DNA from: RPQJ01 sp963746325
GTDB lineage: Bacteria > Pseudomonadota > Gammaproteobacteria > Steroidobacterales > Steroidobacteraceae
Length of the DNA stretch: 64,000 nt
Direction of reading: 5' to 3'
Assembly: GCA_963746325.1 (NCBI GenBank)
Contig: CAVVBC010000004.1
Span: forward strand, 1-64,000
Part shown: one piece after another, positions 1-8,909 of the stretch
Layout: every line of letters begins with the position of its first letter
Position numbering within the stretch: the first letter of the stretch is position 1
Notes under the pieces: model-generated
What the model saw: the letters and a program-made list of their open reading frames with translations, nothing else
Database searches by the model: none
Told to the model about the DNA's origin: nothing
Made by a program: the position numbers and the translations under genes

Positions 1-169
1 ACGCAGAGCAAGACGCATCCGGTGACGCTCGACCTGCGCTGGTACCACGAGTTCGACGCCAGGAATCGCGTCGAAGGCGACGCCGTGTTCTTCACCCGTC
101 TCCGTGCCGCTCAGCGTCCAGCAGAAGCCGGCGGCGGCGCAGGACTGGTCGGCGGATGAGCAGCAATGA
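1..169 (+). pseudogene. 3' end of an outer-membrane SphA/Phenol_MetA-type transporter, frameshifted at the tail
   Basis: The window opens inside a gene. Frame 1 from base 1 gives beta-strand-like residues (HPVTLDLRWYHEFDAR, then NRVEGDAVFFT), which I recognise as the last strands of the SphA/Phenol_MetA_deg outer-membrane channel family. After about base 95 this frame runs into unrelated residues and stops at 157-159. Removing one C from the CCC near 95-97 restores a typical barrel end (FFTVSVPLSV) followed by a short hydrophilic tail and a TGA at 167-169. The family is thought to move hydrophobic compounds across the outer membrane. It is 5' partial, so the length cannot be judged. Family assignment is from remembered similarity only. 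Confidence 0.5.
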
Positions 170-244
170 CGCTGGCCGTCGAATTGTAGCGGCTCGGATG
201 CTGCAGCCGGGACTTGGTGTCCGATTGGACGGGAGGAGTAATCG

Positions 245-2197
245 ATGGAGACTCACGGTATGGACGATGAGATCGGGCTGCCATCGGGCCGGCGATCGTC
301 GGTCGGCGCACAACAGGCCGACAGGATCGTCGATCCCTATGAAGTGTCACATCGCGTCGACTCACGCCCAGCATGGACCCGCCGCACGCGGCTATTCGCC
401 CTATGCCGGCCGGAAGTATCCGACGCGCGCGCTGTCGGCGACACCCACCACCATACGTCGAATTCGGGTGACGCATTTATGGCGGGTAATCGGCTTTCGC
501 CAGAAGAGTGCCTATCGCTTCGCGCGGGCGAGGAGGTCGTCTCGTCCACGGGCGTGCCGGCCCAGCTGTCGCGCGCCGCTCGACTTCCTGTTGTCGCCGA
601 CCACGCCGAGGGCCTTGGTCTGATGTAGCAGGTCTATAAGGGCAATCCCGCCTTCGTGCGGATCCGACCTGGTGGATGGAACAAGGCAATGAAGGCCGGC
701 GGCAAGGCCGCCGCGACCCAGCCAACGACGTGACGGCTGCAGCGCAGGGCACGCTCCCTCCGCCGTCAAGGACCGAAGAGTCGTCGGGCCGGTCATGATG
801 TCCGTGTGGCAGCAGTACACCGCGACTGCCGAGAAATACAACGAGCCGGGCCGCTTCACGGCGATGATCGGCTACGAGTGGACCTCGGTGCCGGGCGGCA
901 ACAACCTGCACCGCAACGTGCTGTTCCGCGACGGCAAGGACAAGGCCGACCAGTTCTTCCCGTTCTCGGCCTGGCAGAGCGAGGACCCCGAGAAGCTCTG
1001 GGCGTGGATGGACCAGTACGAGGCCAAGACCGGCGGTCGCCTGCTCGCAATCCCGCACAACGGCAATCTCTCCAACGGACGCATGTTCGAGTTGACCGAC
1101 TTCTCCGGCCAGCCGCTGACGCGCGATTACGCCGAGCGGCGCGCCCGCTGGGAAGTGCTGCAGGAAGTCGTGCAGACCAAGGGCAACAGCGAGACTCACC
1201 CCACGCTGTCGCCAAACGACGAGTTCGCCGGAGACATGGGTATCGCCGGCTGGGAATACGGCAACCTCACGCTCGAGGACAAGCCAGAGTCGCCGGAGAT
1301 GCGCCCGACCATGTACCTGCGTGCCGGTCTGCTGCGCGGGCTCGAGCAGGAAGCGAAGCTCGGCGTGAACCCGTTCAAGTTCGGCCTCGTGGGCGGCACC
1401 GACGTGCACAACTCACTGACCGCGATCGAGGAAGACAACTTCTTCGGCAAGCACGTCAACCAGGAACCGAGCCCGCATCGCTGGGACCACGTCTCGAAGC
1501 AGGGCTTCGGCAAGACGCGCTACACCTGGCATTACCTCGCAGCCGGCTACGCCGTCGTCTGGGCGACGGAAAACACCCGCGAGGCAATCTGGGACGCGAT
1601 GAAACGCAAGGAGGTCTACGGCACCTCGGGTACACGCCTGACCTTCGCTTCTTCGGCGGCTATGACTACCAGTCTGCTGATCTGAACAGCCGCAATTTCG
1701 CCTGGGTCGGGTATCAGAAGGGTGTGCCGATGGGGGGCGACCTCGCCAAGGCTCCCGCGGGCAAGGCGCCGACGTTCCTGGTCGCTGCCATGAAGGACCC
1801 GATGTTCGGCAACCTCGACCGTATCCAGATCATCAAGGGCTGGGTCGGCAAGGACGGCAAGGCGCAGGAACGCGTCTACGACGTCGCCTGGGGCGACGCG
1901 GACAAGCGCAAGCCCGGCAGGGACGGCAAGCTGCCGCCGGTGGGCAACACGGTCGATGTCGCCAATGCGACCTGGACCAACACCATCGGTGACCCCGAAC
2001 TCGGTGCTTTCTGGAAGGACCCGGACTTCGACCCGACGGTGCGCGCGTTCTATTACGCGCGCGTCGTCGAGATCCCGACGCCGCGCTGGACCGCGCATGA
2101 CCAGGTGCGCTTCGGCCTCAAGATGCCGCCCGAGGTTCCGATGTCGCAGCAGGAACGCGCCTGGACCTCGCCGATCTGGTACACGCCGGGCGGATGA
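245..2197 (+). pseudogene. DUF3604 protein gene, copy 1, decayed
   Basis: Paralogue of the intact DUF3604 gene that starts at 2387. A strong Shine-Dalgarno (GGGAGGAG) stands before ATG 245, but no signal peptide can be read. Between about 340 and 790 the match to copy 2 (RGYSPYAGRKYPTR, then HTSNSGDAFMAGNR, then DHAEGLGLM) jumps between frames, and an in-frame TAG lies at 625-627, so the N-terminal third is ruined. From about 795 to 1640 the frame is clean, including the PHN and TDVHN metal-site motifs. A missing C near 1641 then shifts the frame, which stays open to TGA 2195-2197. The 3' 50 bases are identical to the end of copy 2 and the identity runs on past the gene, which suggests gene conversion or recent duplication. 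It is probably not functional. Confidence 0.85.
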
Positions 2198-2274
2198 CTA
2201 CCACTTGAACTGGAGGACTCGATCATGAAGCCAACATCATTGAACTGGATCGTCGGCGCGCTGCTTGCAGCGAC
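2145..2274 (+). repeat. 130-bp perfect direct repeat, copy A
   Basis: Bases 2145-2274 are identical to 4353-4482 by direct comparison (offset 2208). The block covers the last 53 bp of the DUF3604 gene with its stop, the 27-bp spacer with its ribosome site (TGGAGGACTCG), and the first 50 bp, the signal-peptide part, of the small gene that follows. Identity across coding and non-coding DNA points to a recent tandem duplication or conversion tract. Confidence 0.9.
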
Positions 2275-2374
2275 GGCTGCCGTGGCAAGCGCGGGCCCTG
2301 TTGATGCCGGCGGCGAGATGGAAGAGTGCAATCTCGTGCAGGCGCAGACCGGTCAGTGCAGTCATACAACCTGA
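2225..2374 (+). CDS. Small secreted protein, 49 aa, truncated paralogue of the Lys-Asp repeat protein
   Basis: ATG 2225 sits 6-8 bases after a TGGAGGACTCG ribosome site. It encodes 49 aa with a clear Sec signal peptide (MKPTSLNWIVGALLAATAAV, cleavage likely after ASAG). The mature part is only about 25 residues with two cysteines (EECNLVQAQTGQC). The first 17 codons are base-for-base the same as in the gene at 4433, which carries a long Lys-Asp repeat; here the repeat is absent. Each of the first two DUF3604 genes is followed by one such small ORF, so the pair seems to be the duplicated unit. No function is recognised. It may be a remnant rather than a working gene. Confidence 0.55.
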   Translation: MKPTSLNWIVGALLAATAAVASAGPVDAGGEMEECNLVQAQTGQCSHTT

Positions 2375-2386
2375 GGATCGAACACG

Positions 2387-4405
2387 ATGCATACAACGTA
2401 CACGCAGGCCGCCCGCCAGATTCGCAGCGCACGACTGGCGCCAATCGTGTTCGCTGTCTTTTGCGCACTGGCTCTGACCGGCACCGTTGACCTGGCCCAG
2501 GCTGAGGCCGAGGACGTCAAGGTCATGGACGCCCAGGAGGTGACCCCCAACGCGCCCACGCACGGTCCCGTTGCCCCGGCGGCTCGAGGCTATTCGCCGT
2601 ATGCCGGTCGCAAGTACCCGACGCGCCCTCTGTTCGGCGACACGCACCTCCACACGTCGAACTCGGGTGACGCGTTCATGGAGGGCAATCGCCTCGACCC
2701 CGAAAGTGCCTATCGCTTTGCACGCGGCGAGGAAGTGGTCTCGACCTCCGGCATCCCGGCCAAGCTGTCGCGCCCGCTCGACTTCCTCGTCGTGACCGAT
2801 CACGCCGAGGGCCTCGGCGTAATGGCGCAGGTCTACGAGGGCAACCCGGCGTACATGTCCGATCCGACGCTGGCCCGGTGGGGCCAGGCGATGAAGGCCG
2901 GCGGCAAGGAAGCCGTCGACACGATGCGCGAAGTGATCAGTGCACAGGCGAACAACGAGCTGCCCCCGGCGCTCAAGGATCCCAAGATTTCGGGTCCGGT
3001 GATGATGTCCGTGTGGCAGCGATACACGGACACCGCCGAGAAGTACAACGAGCCTGGCCGCTTCACCGCGATGATCGGTTACGAGTGGACCTCGGTGCCG
3101 GGCGGCAACAATCTGCACCGCAATGTGCTGTTTCGCGACGGCAAGGACAAGGCCGACCAGGTTTTCCCGTTCTCGGCCTGGCAGAGCGAGGACCCCGAGA
3201 AACTCTGGGCGTGGATGGATGTGTACGAGAAGAAGACCGGCGGCCGGATGCTCGCCATCCCGCACAACGGCAATCTGTCGAACGGGCGCATGTTCGAGCT
3301 GACCGACTTCTCCGGCCAGCCACTCACGCGCGACTACGCCGAACGGCGCGCGCGCTGGGAAGTGCTGCAGGAAATCATCCAGACCAAGGGCAACAGCGAA
3401 ACCAATCCACTCATGTCGCCCAACGACGAGTTCGCAGGCGACCTCGGTGTCGCGGGGTGGGAGTACGGGAACCTGACGATGCAGGACTCACCCTTGACGA
3501 AGGAGATGATGCCGACCACCTATCTGCGCGAAGGCTTGAAGCGCGGCCTGGAGCAGGAGGCGAAGCTCGGGGTCAACCCGTTCAAGTTCGGCTTCGTGGG
3601 CAGCACGGACGTTCACAACTCGCTGATGGCGATCGAGGAAGACAACTTCTTCGGCAAGCATCTGGACCAGGAGCCGAATGCGAAACGATGGGAGCATCCG
3701 GCAACCAAGGGACTCGGCAAGCAGCGCTACAACTGGCACTTCATGGCGGCTGGATACGCGGCTGTATGGGCCACGGAGAACACGCGCGAAGCCATCTGGG
3801 ATGCATTGAAACGCAAGGAGGTCTACGGCACCTCCGGCTCGCGCATGACGCTGCGATTCTTCGGCGGCTGGAACTACACGCCGCAGGACCTGAAGAACCG
3901 CAATTTCGCGTGGGTCGGCTACGAGAAGGGCGTTCCGATGGGCGGCGATATCTCGCAGGCCCCTGCGGGAAAGTCCCCGACGTTCCTCGTCGCAGCCGCA
4001 AAGGACCCGATGTTCGGCAACCTCGACCGCATCCAGATCGTCAAGGGCTGGCTCGGCAAGGATGGCAAGGCACAGGAGCGCGTCTACGACGTCGTCTGGG
4101 GCGACGCAGAGCGACGCAAGCCCGGCAAGGACGGCAAACTGCCCGGTGTCGGCAATACGGTCGACGTCTCGACGGCAACGTGGACGAACACGATCGGCGA
4201 CCCGGAACTGTCGGCTGTGTGGACGGACCCGGATTTCGATCCGTCGCTGCGGGCCTTCTACTATGCGCGAGCGATCGAGATCCCGACGCCGCGCTGGACG
4301 CTGTACGACTCAGTGCGCTTCAACGTGAAGATGTCGCCCGAGGTGCCGATGACGCAGCAGGAACGCGCCTGGACCTCGCCGATCTGGTACACGCCGGGCG
4401 GATGA
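2387..4405 (+). CDS. DUF3604 exported PHP-like protein, copy 2 (intact)
   Basis: 672 aa. ATG 2387 gives a Sec signal peptide with hydrophobic core at about residues 18-35 and AQA cleavage near 39; there is no lipobox. The DUF3604 domain fills the rest. Metal-site-like motifs of the PHP superfamily are visible: DTHLHTS at about 85-91, TDHAE at 137-141, PHN at about 291 and TDVHN at about 406-410. This suggests a periplasmic metal-dependent hydrolase. The reaction and substrate of DUF3604 proteins are, to my knowledge, not established. It is flanked by a decayed copy upstream and a lipoprotein copy downstream, with a small secreted ORF after it at the usual 27-bp spacing. This is the only one of the three copies without frame damage. 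Confidence 0.9.
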   Translation: MHTTYTQAARQIRSARLAPIVFAVFCALALTGTVDLAQAEAEDVKVMDAQEVTPNAPTHGPVAPAARGYSPYAGRKYPTRPLFGDTHLHTSNSGDAFMEGNRLDPESAYRFARGEEVVSTSGIPAKLSRPLDFLVVTDHAEGLGVMAQVYEGNPAYMSDPTLARWGQAMKAGGKEAVDTMREVISAQANNELPPALKDPKISGPVMMSVWQRYTDTAEKYNEPGRFTAMIGYEWTSVPGGNNLHRNVLFRDGKDKADQVFPFSAWQSEDPEKLWAWMDVYEKKTGGRMLAIPHNGNLSNGRMFELTDFSGQPLTRDYAERRARWEVLQEIIQTKGNSETNPLMSPNDEFAGDLGVAGWEYGNLTMQDSPLTKEMMPTTYLREGLKRGLEQEAKLGVNPFKFGFVGSTDVHNSLMAIEEDNFFGKHLDQEPNAKRWEHPATKGLGKQRYNWHFMAAGYAAVWATENTREAIWDALKRKEVYGTSGSRMTLRFFGGWNYTPQDLKNRNFAWVGYEKGVPMGGDISQAPAGKSPTFLVAAAKDPMFGNLDRIQIVKGWLGKDGKAQERVYDVVWGDAERRKPGKDGKLPGVGNTVDVSTATWTNTIGDPELSAVWTDPDFDPSLRAFYYARAIEIPTPRWTLYDSVRFNVKMSPEVPMTQQERAWTSPIWYTPGG

Positions 4406-4482
4406 CTACCACTTGAACTGGAGGACTCGATCATGAAGCCAACATCATTGAACTGGATCGTCGGCGCGCTGCTTGCAGCGAC
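4353..4482 (+). repeat. 130-bp perfect direct repeat, copy B
   Basis: Identical to 2145-2274. It spans the end of DUF3604 copy 2, the spacer and the start of the Lys-Asp repeat gene. The two copies diverge just after the signal-peptide codons. Confidence 0.9.
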
Positions 4483-4780
4483 CGCAGCCGTGGCAAGCGC
4501 TGGCCCGCTCGACCCGGACTGCACTGCCGAGAAGGCTGCCAAGAGTACTGCGATGAAAGCCACTGTCGGCGTCGGCGGGCGCTGCGACCCGAAGGAAGCC
4601 GCGCACGACACGGCGAAGGACGTCACCGGCATCGGCGACAAGGACAAGGATAAGGACGGGAACAAGGACAAGGACAAGGACAAGGACAAGGACAAGGACA
4701 AGGACAAGGACAAGGACAAGGACAAGGACAAGGACAAGGACAAGGACAAGGACAAGAGCACGTCGTGGTCCAGCGGCTGA
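4433..4780 (+). CDS. Secreted Lys-Asp repeat protein, 115 aa
   Basis: ATG 4433 follows the same TGGAGGACTCG ribosome site as the 49-aa ORF. The protein has a Sec signal peptide (about residues 1-23), a short region with two cysteines (Cys30 and Cys51), then from about residue 69 an alternating Lys-Asp tract to near the end (STSWSSG). The tract comes from a tandem AAGGAC hexanucleotide. It would be disordered, with balanced charge, and could bind metal or simply act as a linker. No function is recognised. The stop TGA 4778 is followed in the same frame by 46 open codons that look like an outer-membrane beta-barrel end (see the next entry). Confidence 0.65.
   Translation: MKPTSLNWIVGALLAATAAVASAGPLDPDCTAEKAAKSTAMKATVGVGGRCDPKEAAHDTAKDVTGIGDKDKDKDGNKDKDKDKDKDKDKDKDKDKDKDKDKDKDKDKSTSWSSG
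4664..4753 (+). repeat. Hexanucleotide tandem repeat, 15 perfect AAGGAC units
   Basis: Ninety bases made of 15 exact AAGGAC units, preceded by four imperfect ones (4639-4663). Every unit encodes Lys-Asp, so copy-number change lengthens or shortens the protein by two residues without shifting frame. Confidence 0.95.
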
Positions 4781-4921
4781 GTCCTGAACAGCGCGAGGTG
4801 GGCGAGGCAGAAGTGGCGCCCGAATTTCGAGGTCGGTTACGACTTCAAGGACGATCCCGGCAATCAGGAATGGGTCCTGCGGGCCGGCGTGGCCCTGCTG
4901 GTGCCAGCGGCAAGCCGGTGA
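4781..4921 (+). pseudogene. Outer-membrane barrel tail remnant downstream of the Lys-Asp gene
   Basis: Directly after the TGA of the Lys-Asp gene, the same frame stays open for 46 codons to TGA 4919-4921 and encodes alternating, aromatic-rich residues (WRPNFEVGYDFKDD, then NQEWVLRAGVALLVP). This looks like the terminal strands of an outer-membrane barrel protein. There is no start codon with a ribosome site of its own. It could be the 3' stump of a lost barrel gene, or the C-terminal part of the Lys-Asp protein cut off by a new stop. I cannot decide between these. Confidence 0.4.
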
Positions 4922-4952
4922 GCGCAGTCATACAGATGGAGGCTTGATCACA

Positions 4953-6879
4953 ATGAATGCAACGCACACGCAGACCCCTTCCCGAATTCGCAGCGCGCGA
5001 CTGGCACCGATCGCGTTCGCGGTCCTGTTCGCATTGGTTGGCTGCCAGCGGAGCGACAACCAACCTGCCGCTACGGTGCCGGCCGACGCGACGGCCTCCG
5101 CCCCGGCGCCGACCGTCGAGCAACTCGAGGCCGCCGTTGCTGAGAACCCGCTGAAGGACGCCTACTTCGGCGAGACGCACGTACACACGTCTTACTCGCT
5201 CGACGCCTATATCGGCGGTGCCCGGATCACGCCGGACGAGGCCTACAAGTTCGCGCAGGGCAGGGAGGTCGTGGTCAACGGCCAGAAGCACAACATTGGC
5301 CGGCCGCTCGACTGGGTGGCCGTCTCCGACCACGCCGAGTTCATCGGCGAGATGTACTCGACGCAGGTCCCGGGCGCCAAGGGCGGCGACAACCCGATGC
5401 TCGAGGAGTTGCGCAACCTGAAGTCGGTCGACGAGCAGCGCGCGTGGTTCGTCAAGTACGTGGTCAACAACAACCGCGGCGACAATCCCACTCACCCGCC
5501 GTTCTATGCCGGGCCCGAAACGACGCGCAGCGCCTGGAAGGATGTCCAGATCAAGGCCGCGATCGACAACTACCGGCCTGGCAAGTTCACGACGCTGGCG
5601 GGCTACGAGTGGACCTCGGCGCCCAAGGGCGCCAACATGCATCGCAACGTCATCTTCCGTGACCTGAACGTGCCCGACATGCCGTTCTCGGCGCTCGACA
5701 GCGCGGACGAGGAGAAGCTCTGGGCGTGGATGGCCGAGCAGGAGAAGAAGGGCTCGCGGCTGCTGGCGATTCCACACAACTCCAATGGCAGCAAGGGCCT
5801 GATGTTCGAGCCCATCGACAATGCCGGCAAGCCGATCACGGCAGATTACGCGCGCCTGCGCAGCCACTTCGAACGGCTGATCGAGATGATGCAGATCAAG
5901 GGCAACTCGGAGGTCCATCGGAGTTTCTGGCCGGCCGACGAATTCGCGGGCTTCGAGAATGCCGACAGCGTTGGATCGTTCAGCGGGCGCGAGTTCAAGA
6001 AGGAGTACTTCGTGCGCTGGGCGGTGACCAAGGGCCTTGACTACCAGGCGAAGCTCGGCGCCAACCCCTATCAGTTCGGCTTCATCGGTGGCACCGACAA
6101 CCACAACGGCCTGCCGTCGGACGTTGCCGAGGACGACTACATCGGCAGCCACGGCCCGGCGGACGGCACGCTGGAGGCGCGTCGCACCGGCGAAATCGAC
6201 GGCTGGATCAAGGCGAAGGAGTCGAGCCCTGGTTCGATCTCCGCCGTCTGGGCGACACGGAACACGCGCGCCGCGATCTGGGACGCCATGGCTGCGCGCG
6301 AAACGTTCGTCACGTCGGGCACGCGCATCAAGGTGCGGTTCTTCGGGGGCGCGGACCTCGGCGCCGCGTCGACGAATCCGCGTGAGCTCGTGGAGCAGGG
6401 CTATCGCCATGGCGTGCCGATGGGCGGCACGATCGAGAAGGCAGCCAAGGCACCGACGTTCACGGTCTGGGCGACAAAGGACCCCAACGGCGCAAACCTC
6501 GATCGCATCCAGATCATCAAGGGCATGGTCGATGCCAAGGGCGAGCCGACACGACAAGGTGATCGACGTCGTCTGGAGCGGCGATCGCAAGCCGGGCAAG
6601 GACGGCAAGTTGCCTCCGGTCGGCAACACGGTGGACTCGAAGACGGCGACGTACGCCAACACGATCGGCAGCCCGGAGCTGATGGGCACGTGGACCGATC
6701 CCGACTTCGATCCGTCCGCGCACGCCCTGTACTACGTCCGCGTGCTCGAGATTCCGACGCCGCGGTGGACGACTTTCGACGCCGTCCGCAACAAGCTGCC
6801 GCTCCTGCCCGACGTGCCTGCGGCGATCCAGGAGCGGGCGTGGACCTCGCCGATCTGGTATTCGCCCAGCGGTACTTGA
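4953..6879 (+). CDS. DUF3604 lipoprotein, copy 3 (one frameshift)
   Basis: ATG 4953 stands 10 bases after GGAGG (4938-4942); a TTG at 4944 is in frame but too close to that site. The signal peptide ends in a lipobox (FALVGC), so this copy is a lipoprotein, unlike copy 2. DUF3604 motifs: ETHVHTS at about 73-79, SDHAEF, PHNSN and GGTDNHNG. The frame breaks near 6550, just after the codons for KGEP. Dropping one base joins it to HDKVIDVVWSGDRKPG and on to the normal end (WTSPIWYSPSGT, TGA 6877-6879). The total of 1927 nt is 3n+1, which fits one extra base. The role is unknown beyond a PHP-like metal-site protein, probably anchored in the membrane facing the periplasm. Confidence 0.8.
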
Positions 6880-6889
6880 ACTGCTGATG

Positions 6890-6916
6890 CCGGCGCCCGC
6901 GAGGGCGCCGGTGTTT
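6890..6916 (+). terminator. Stem-loop terminator after the DUF3604 array
   Basis: Perfect 9-bp stem, CCGGCGCCC (6890-6898) with GGGCGCCGG (6903-6911), closed by a GCGA (GNRA) tetraloop and followed by TGTTT. It lies 10 bases past the stop of DUF3604 copy 3. The U-tract is short, so termination may be partial and the downstream genes could be transcribed by read-through. Confidence 0.6.
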
Positions 6917-6938
6917 CGAACTCGTTACGGAGTGTTTG

Positions 6939-7844
6939 ATGACGAATGCGCCTGAGCGCGGTGGCTGGCTGCGCGAGCCCCTGCTCCATTTCCTGGTCAT
7001 CGGGACCGGACTGTTCCTGCTGTATCAACTGGTCCGGGGCGGCGACGAAACGGCCCCGCGAGAGATCGTCATCAGCGAGTCCCGCATCGAGGCGCTGGCC
7101 GAGAATTTCGGCCGCACCTGGACGCGCCCGCCGACGCCGCAGGAATTGCGTGGCCTCGTGGACGACTACGTCAAGGAAGAGGTCTTCTACCGCGAGGCGG
7201 TCGCGATGGGCCTCGACCGCGATGACACGGTGATACGCCGACGACTGCGGCAGAAGATGGAGTTCGTGTCCGAGGATGCGGCGGCCAGCACCGAGCCAAC
7301 GGAAGCACAGCTGCAGCAGTTCCTGGCCGCGCACCCGGAGAAGTTCGTCGAGCCGGCGCGCGTCACGTTCCAGCAGGTATTCGTAAATGCCGAAAAGCGC
7401 GGTGACGTCGCACGGCGTGATGCTGAGCGGATCCTGGCTGAACTGCAGGCCGGCCGTGGCCCGGCGAATCCATCCGAGGCGGGTGATCCGACACTGCTTC
7501 CTGCAGGCCTCGAGGACGCGTCCCCGCAGGAAATCTCCGCCAGCTTCGGCGACGAGTTTGGCAAGCGGCTGGAGGATGCGCCGGTCAATCAATGGGCAGG
7601 ACCCATCGCTTCGTCATTCGGTCTGCATCTCGTGCGAGTCAGCGCAAGGAGCGCCAGCGTGCTGCCCCAGCTGGGCGACATCCGTCCCGTGGTCTTGCGT
7701 GAGTGGCAGGCGGACAAGCGCGCTCAGGTGGGCGATTCCTTCTACTCGTCGTTGCGGTCCAAATATGACGTCCGCTACGAGGGTGAACTTGGTCGACTGC
7801 TGCAGCAGGCGCAGCCAACGGCAGAAGCGGCCAGCAAGAAATGA
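6939..7844 (+). CDS. Membrane-anchored parvulin-type peptidyl-prolyl isomerase (PpiC/SurA-like)
   Basis: 301 aa from ATG 6939 (an in-frame TTG at 6936 has no better ribosome site). One N-terminal membrane segment (about residues 14-31, LLHFLVIGTGLFLLYQLV) anchors a periplasmic part. This has a helical SurA-N-like stretch with ELRGLVDDYVKEEVFYREA, then a parvulin-like domain beginning near EPARVTFQQVFVN and ending with FGLHLVRV. The family assists folding of exported proteins by prolyl isomerisation. Its stop overlaps the start of the HupE-like gene by ATGA, so the two are translationally coupled. Its place after the DUF3604 array suggests a dedicated foldase for that system (inference). Confidence 0.85.
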   Translation: MTNAPERGGWLREPLLHFLVIGTGLFLLYQLVRGGDETAPREIVISESRIEALAENFGRTWTRPPTPQELRGLVDDYVKEEVFYREAVAMGLDRDDTVIRRRLRQKMEFVSEDAAASTEPTEAQLQQFLAAHPEKFVEPARVTFQQVFVNAEKRGDVARRDAERILAELQAGRGPANPSEAGDPTLLPAGLEDASPQEISASFGDEFGKRLEDAPVNQWAGPIASSFGLHLVRVSARSASVLPQLGDIRPVVLREWQADKRAQVGDSFYSSLRSKYDVRYEGELGRLLQQAQPTAEAASKK

Positions 7845-8866
7845 TGAAGCAGGTCCTCGGCGCTCTCGTGTTGCTGGCCATCGGCGCCTGGTGGCCGATC
7901 GCGCACGCGCACGAGGTACGACCCGGCTTTCTGGAGATTCGGGCGCTCGGCGATGATACGTTCGATGTGCTCTGGAAGGTCCCCGCCAACGGCGAGTACC
8001 GCCTTGCGATGTACGTGCAGCTGCCCGCGAAATGCAAGGGTGCACCGACGTCCGGCACATTCGCGGGCGGAGCGTTCGTCGAGCGTTGGCGAGCCACCTG
8101 TCCCGGTGGTCTAGTCGGGGAGCGCGTTGCCATCGACGGACTCAGTGCAACGCGCACGGACGTCCTGGCGCGGTTCATTCGCGAAGACACGACCACGCAG
8201 ACCGTGCGGCTCACGCCGGAAGACACCTCGTTCGAGATTGCGGCGGAACCGAACGCCTGGCAGGTGGCCAGGACCTATCTTGTGCTAGGCATCGAGCACA
8301 TCCTGCTCGGCATCGATCACCTGCTGTTCGTGCTCGGGCTGCTGTTCCTGGTCGGCAGCTGGCGCCGGCTGGTAGCGACAGTGACGGCCTTCACGCTGGC
8401 CCACAGCATCACGCTGGCCGCAGCCACGCTCGGACTCGTGCACGTCCCGCAGACGCCGGTCGAGGCGGCAATCGCACTCAGCGTGATGTTCGTCGCGGCC
8501 GAAATCCTCCATCAGGCGCGGGGTAGAACCGGACTCACGTCGCGCGCACCGTGGGTCGTCGCCTTCATTTTCGGGCTGCTGCACGGCTTCGGCTTTGCGG
8601 GCGCTCTGCGCGAAGTCGGCCTGCCGCAGTCGGACATTCCGGTCGCGCTGTTGTTCTTCAACGTCGGCGTGGAAGTCGGGCAGCTGATGTTCATCCTTGC
8701 GGTTGTCACCGTTCTCTGGCTCGCGTCGCGACTCATGGGCAAGCAAGCCGAGGGCCAGCGCGGGCCGTGGCGGGCCGAGGCGCTCATACGCACTCCGGTG
8801 GCCTATGTCGTCGGATCGACCGCGGCCTTCTGGGTCGTGCAGCGTGTGGTCGCGTTCTGGGCCTAG
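7841..8866 (+). CDS. HupE/UreJ-family membrane protein with N-terminal exported domain
   Basis: 341 aa, ATG 7841, overlapping the preceding stop. Signal peptide (about 1-22, ending AHAHE), then an extracytoplasmic domain of about 115 residues with two cysteines. From about residue 143 there are six to seven membrane helices of the HupE/UreJ_2 type. Histidine-rich motifs are present in the membrane part: GIEHILLGIDHLLF at about 150-163 and LLHGFGFAGAL near 246. HupE/UreJ relatives are linked to nickel supply for hydrogenase and urease, but this long subtype occurs away from those enzymes and no such enzyme is seen here. The role is therefore open; metal transport for the DUF3604 proteins is a guess. 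Confidence 0.85.
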   Translation: MMKQVLGALVLLAIGAWWPIAHAHEVRPGFLEIRALGDDTFDVLWKVPANGEYRLAMYVQLPAKCKGAPTSGTFAGGAFVERWRATCPGGLVGERVAIDGLSATRTDVLARFIREDTTTQTVRLTPEDTSFEIAAEPNAWQVARTYLVLGIEHILLGIDHLLFVLGLLFLVGSWRRLVATVTAFTLAHSITLAAATLGLVHVPQTPVEAAIALSVMFVAAEILHQARGRTGLTSRAPWVVAFIFGLLHGFGFAGALREVGLPQSDIPVALLFFNVGVEVGQLMFILAVVTVLWLASRLMGKQAEGQRGPWRAEALIRTPVAYVVGSTAAFWVVQRVVAFWA

Positions 8867-8909
8867 GAGCCGACGATCAGTTCCATTTCCATTGCCGGAG
8901 CAAGAGACC

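Noticed and set aside
4640..4760. CRISPR-like array
   Set aside because: The short repeat has a 6-base unit with no spacers; it is a coding microsatellite. No other spaced direct repeats were seen.
4261..4761. Minus-strand ORF with a long Ser-Leu repeat
   Set aside because: It is only the reverse reading of the AAGGAC repeat and the DUF3604 gene end, with no start signal or homology.
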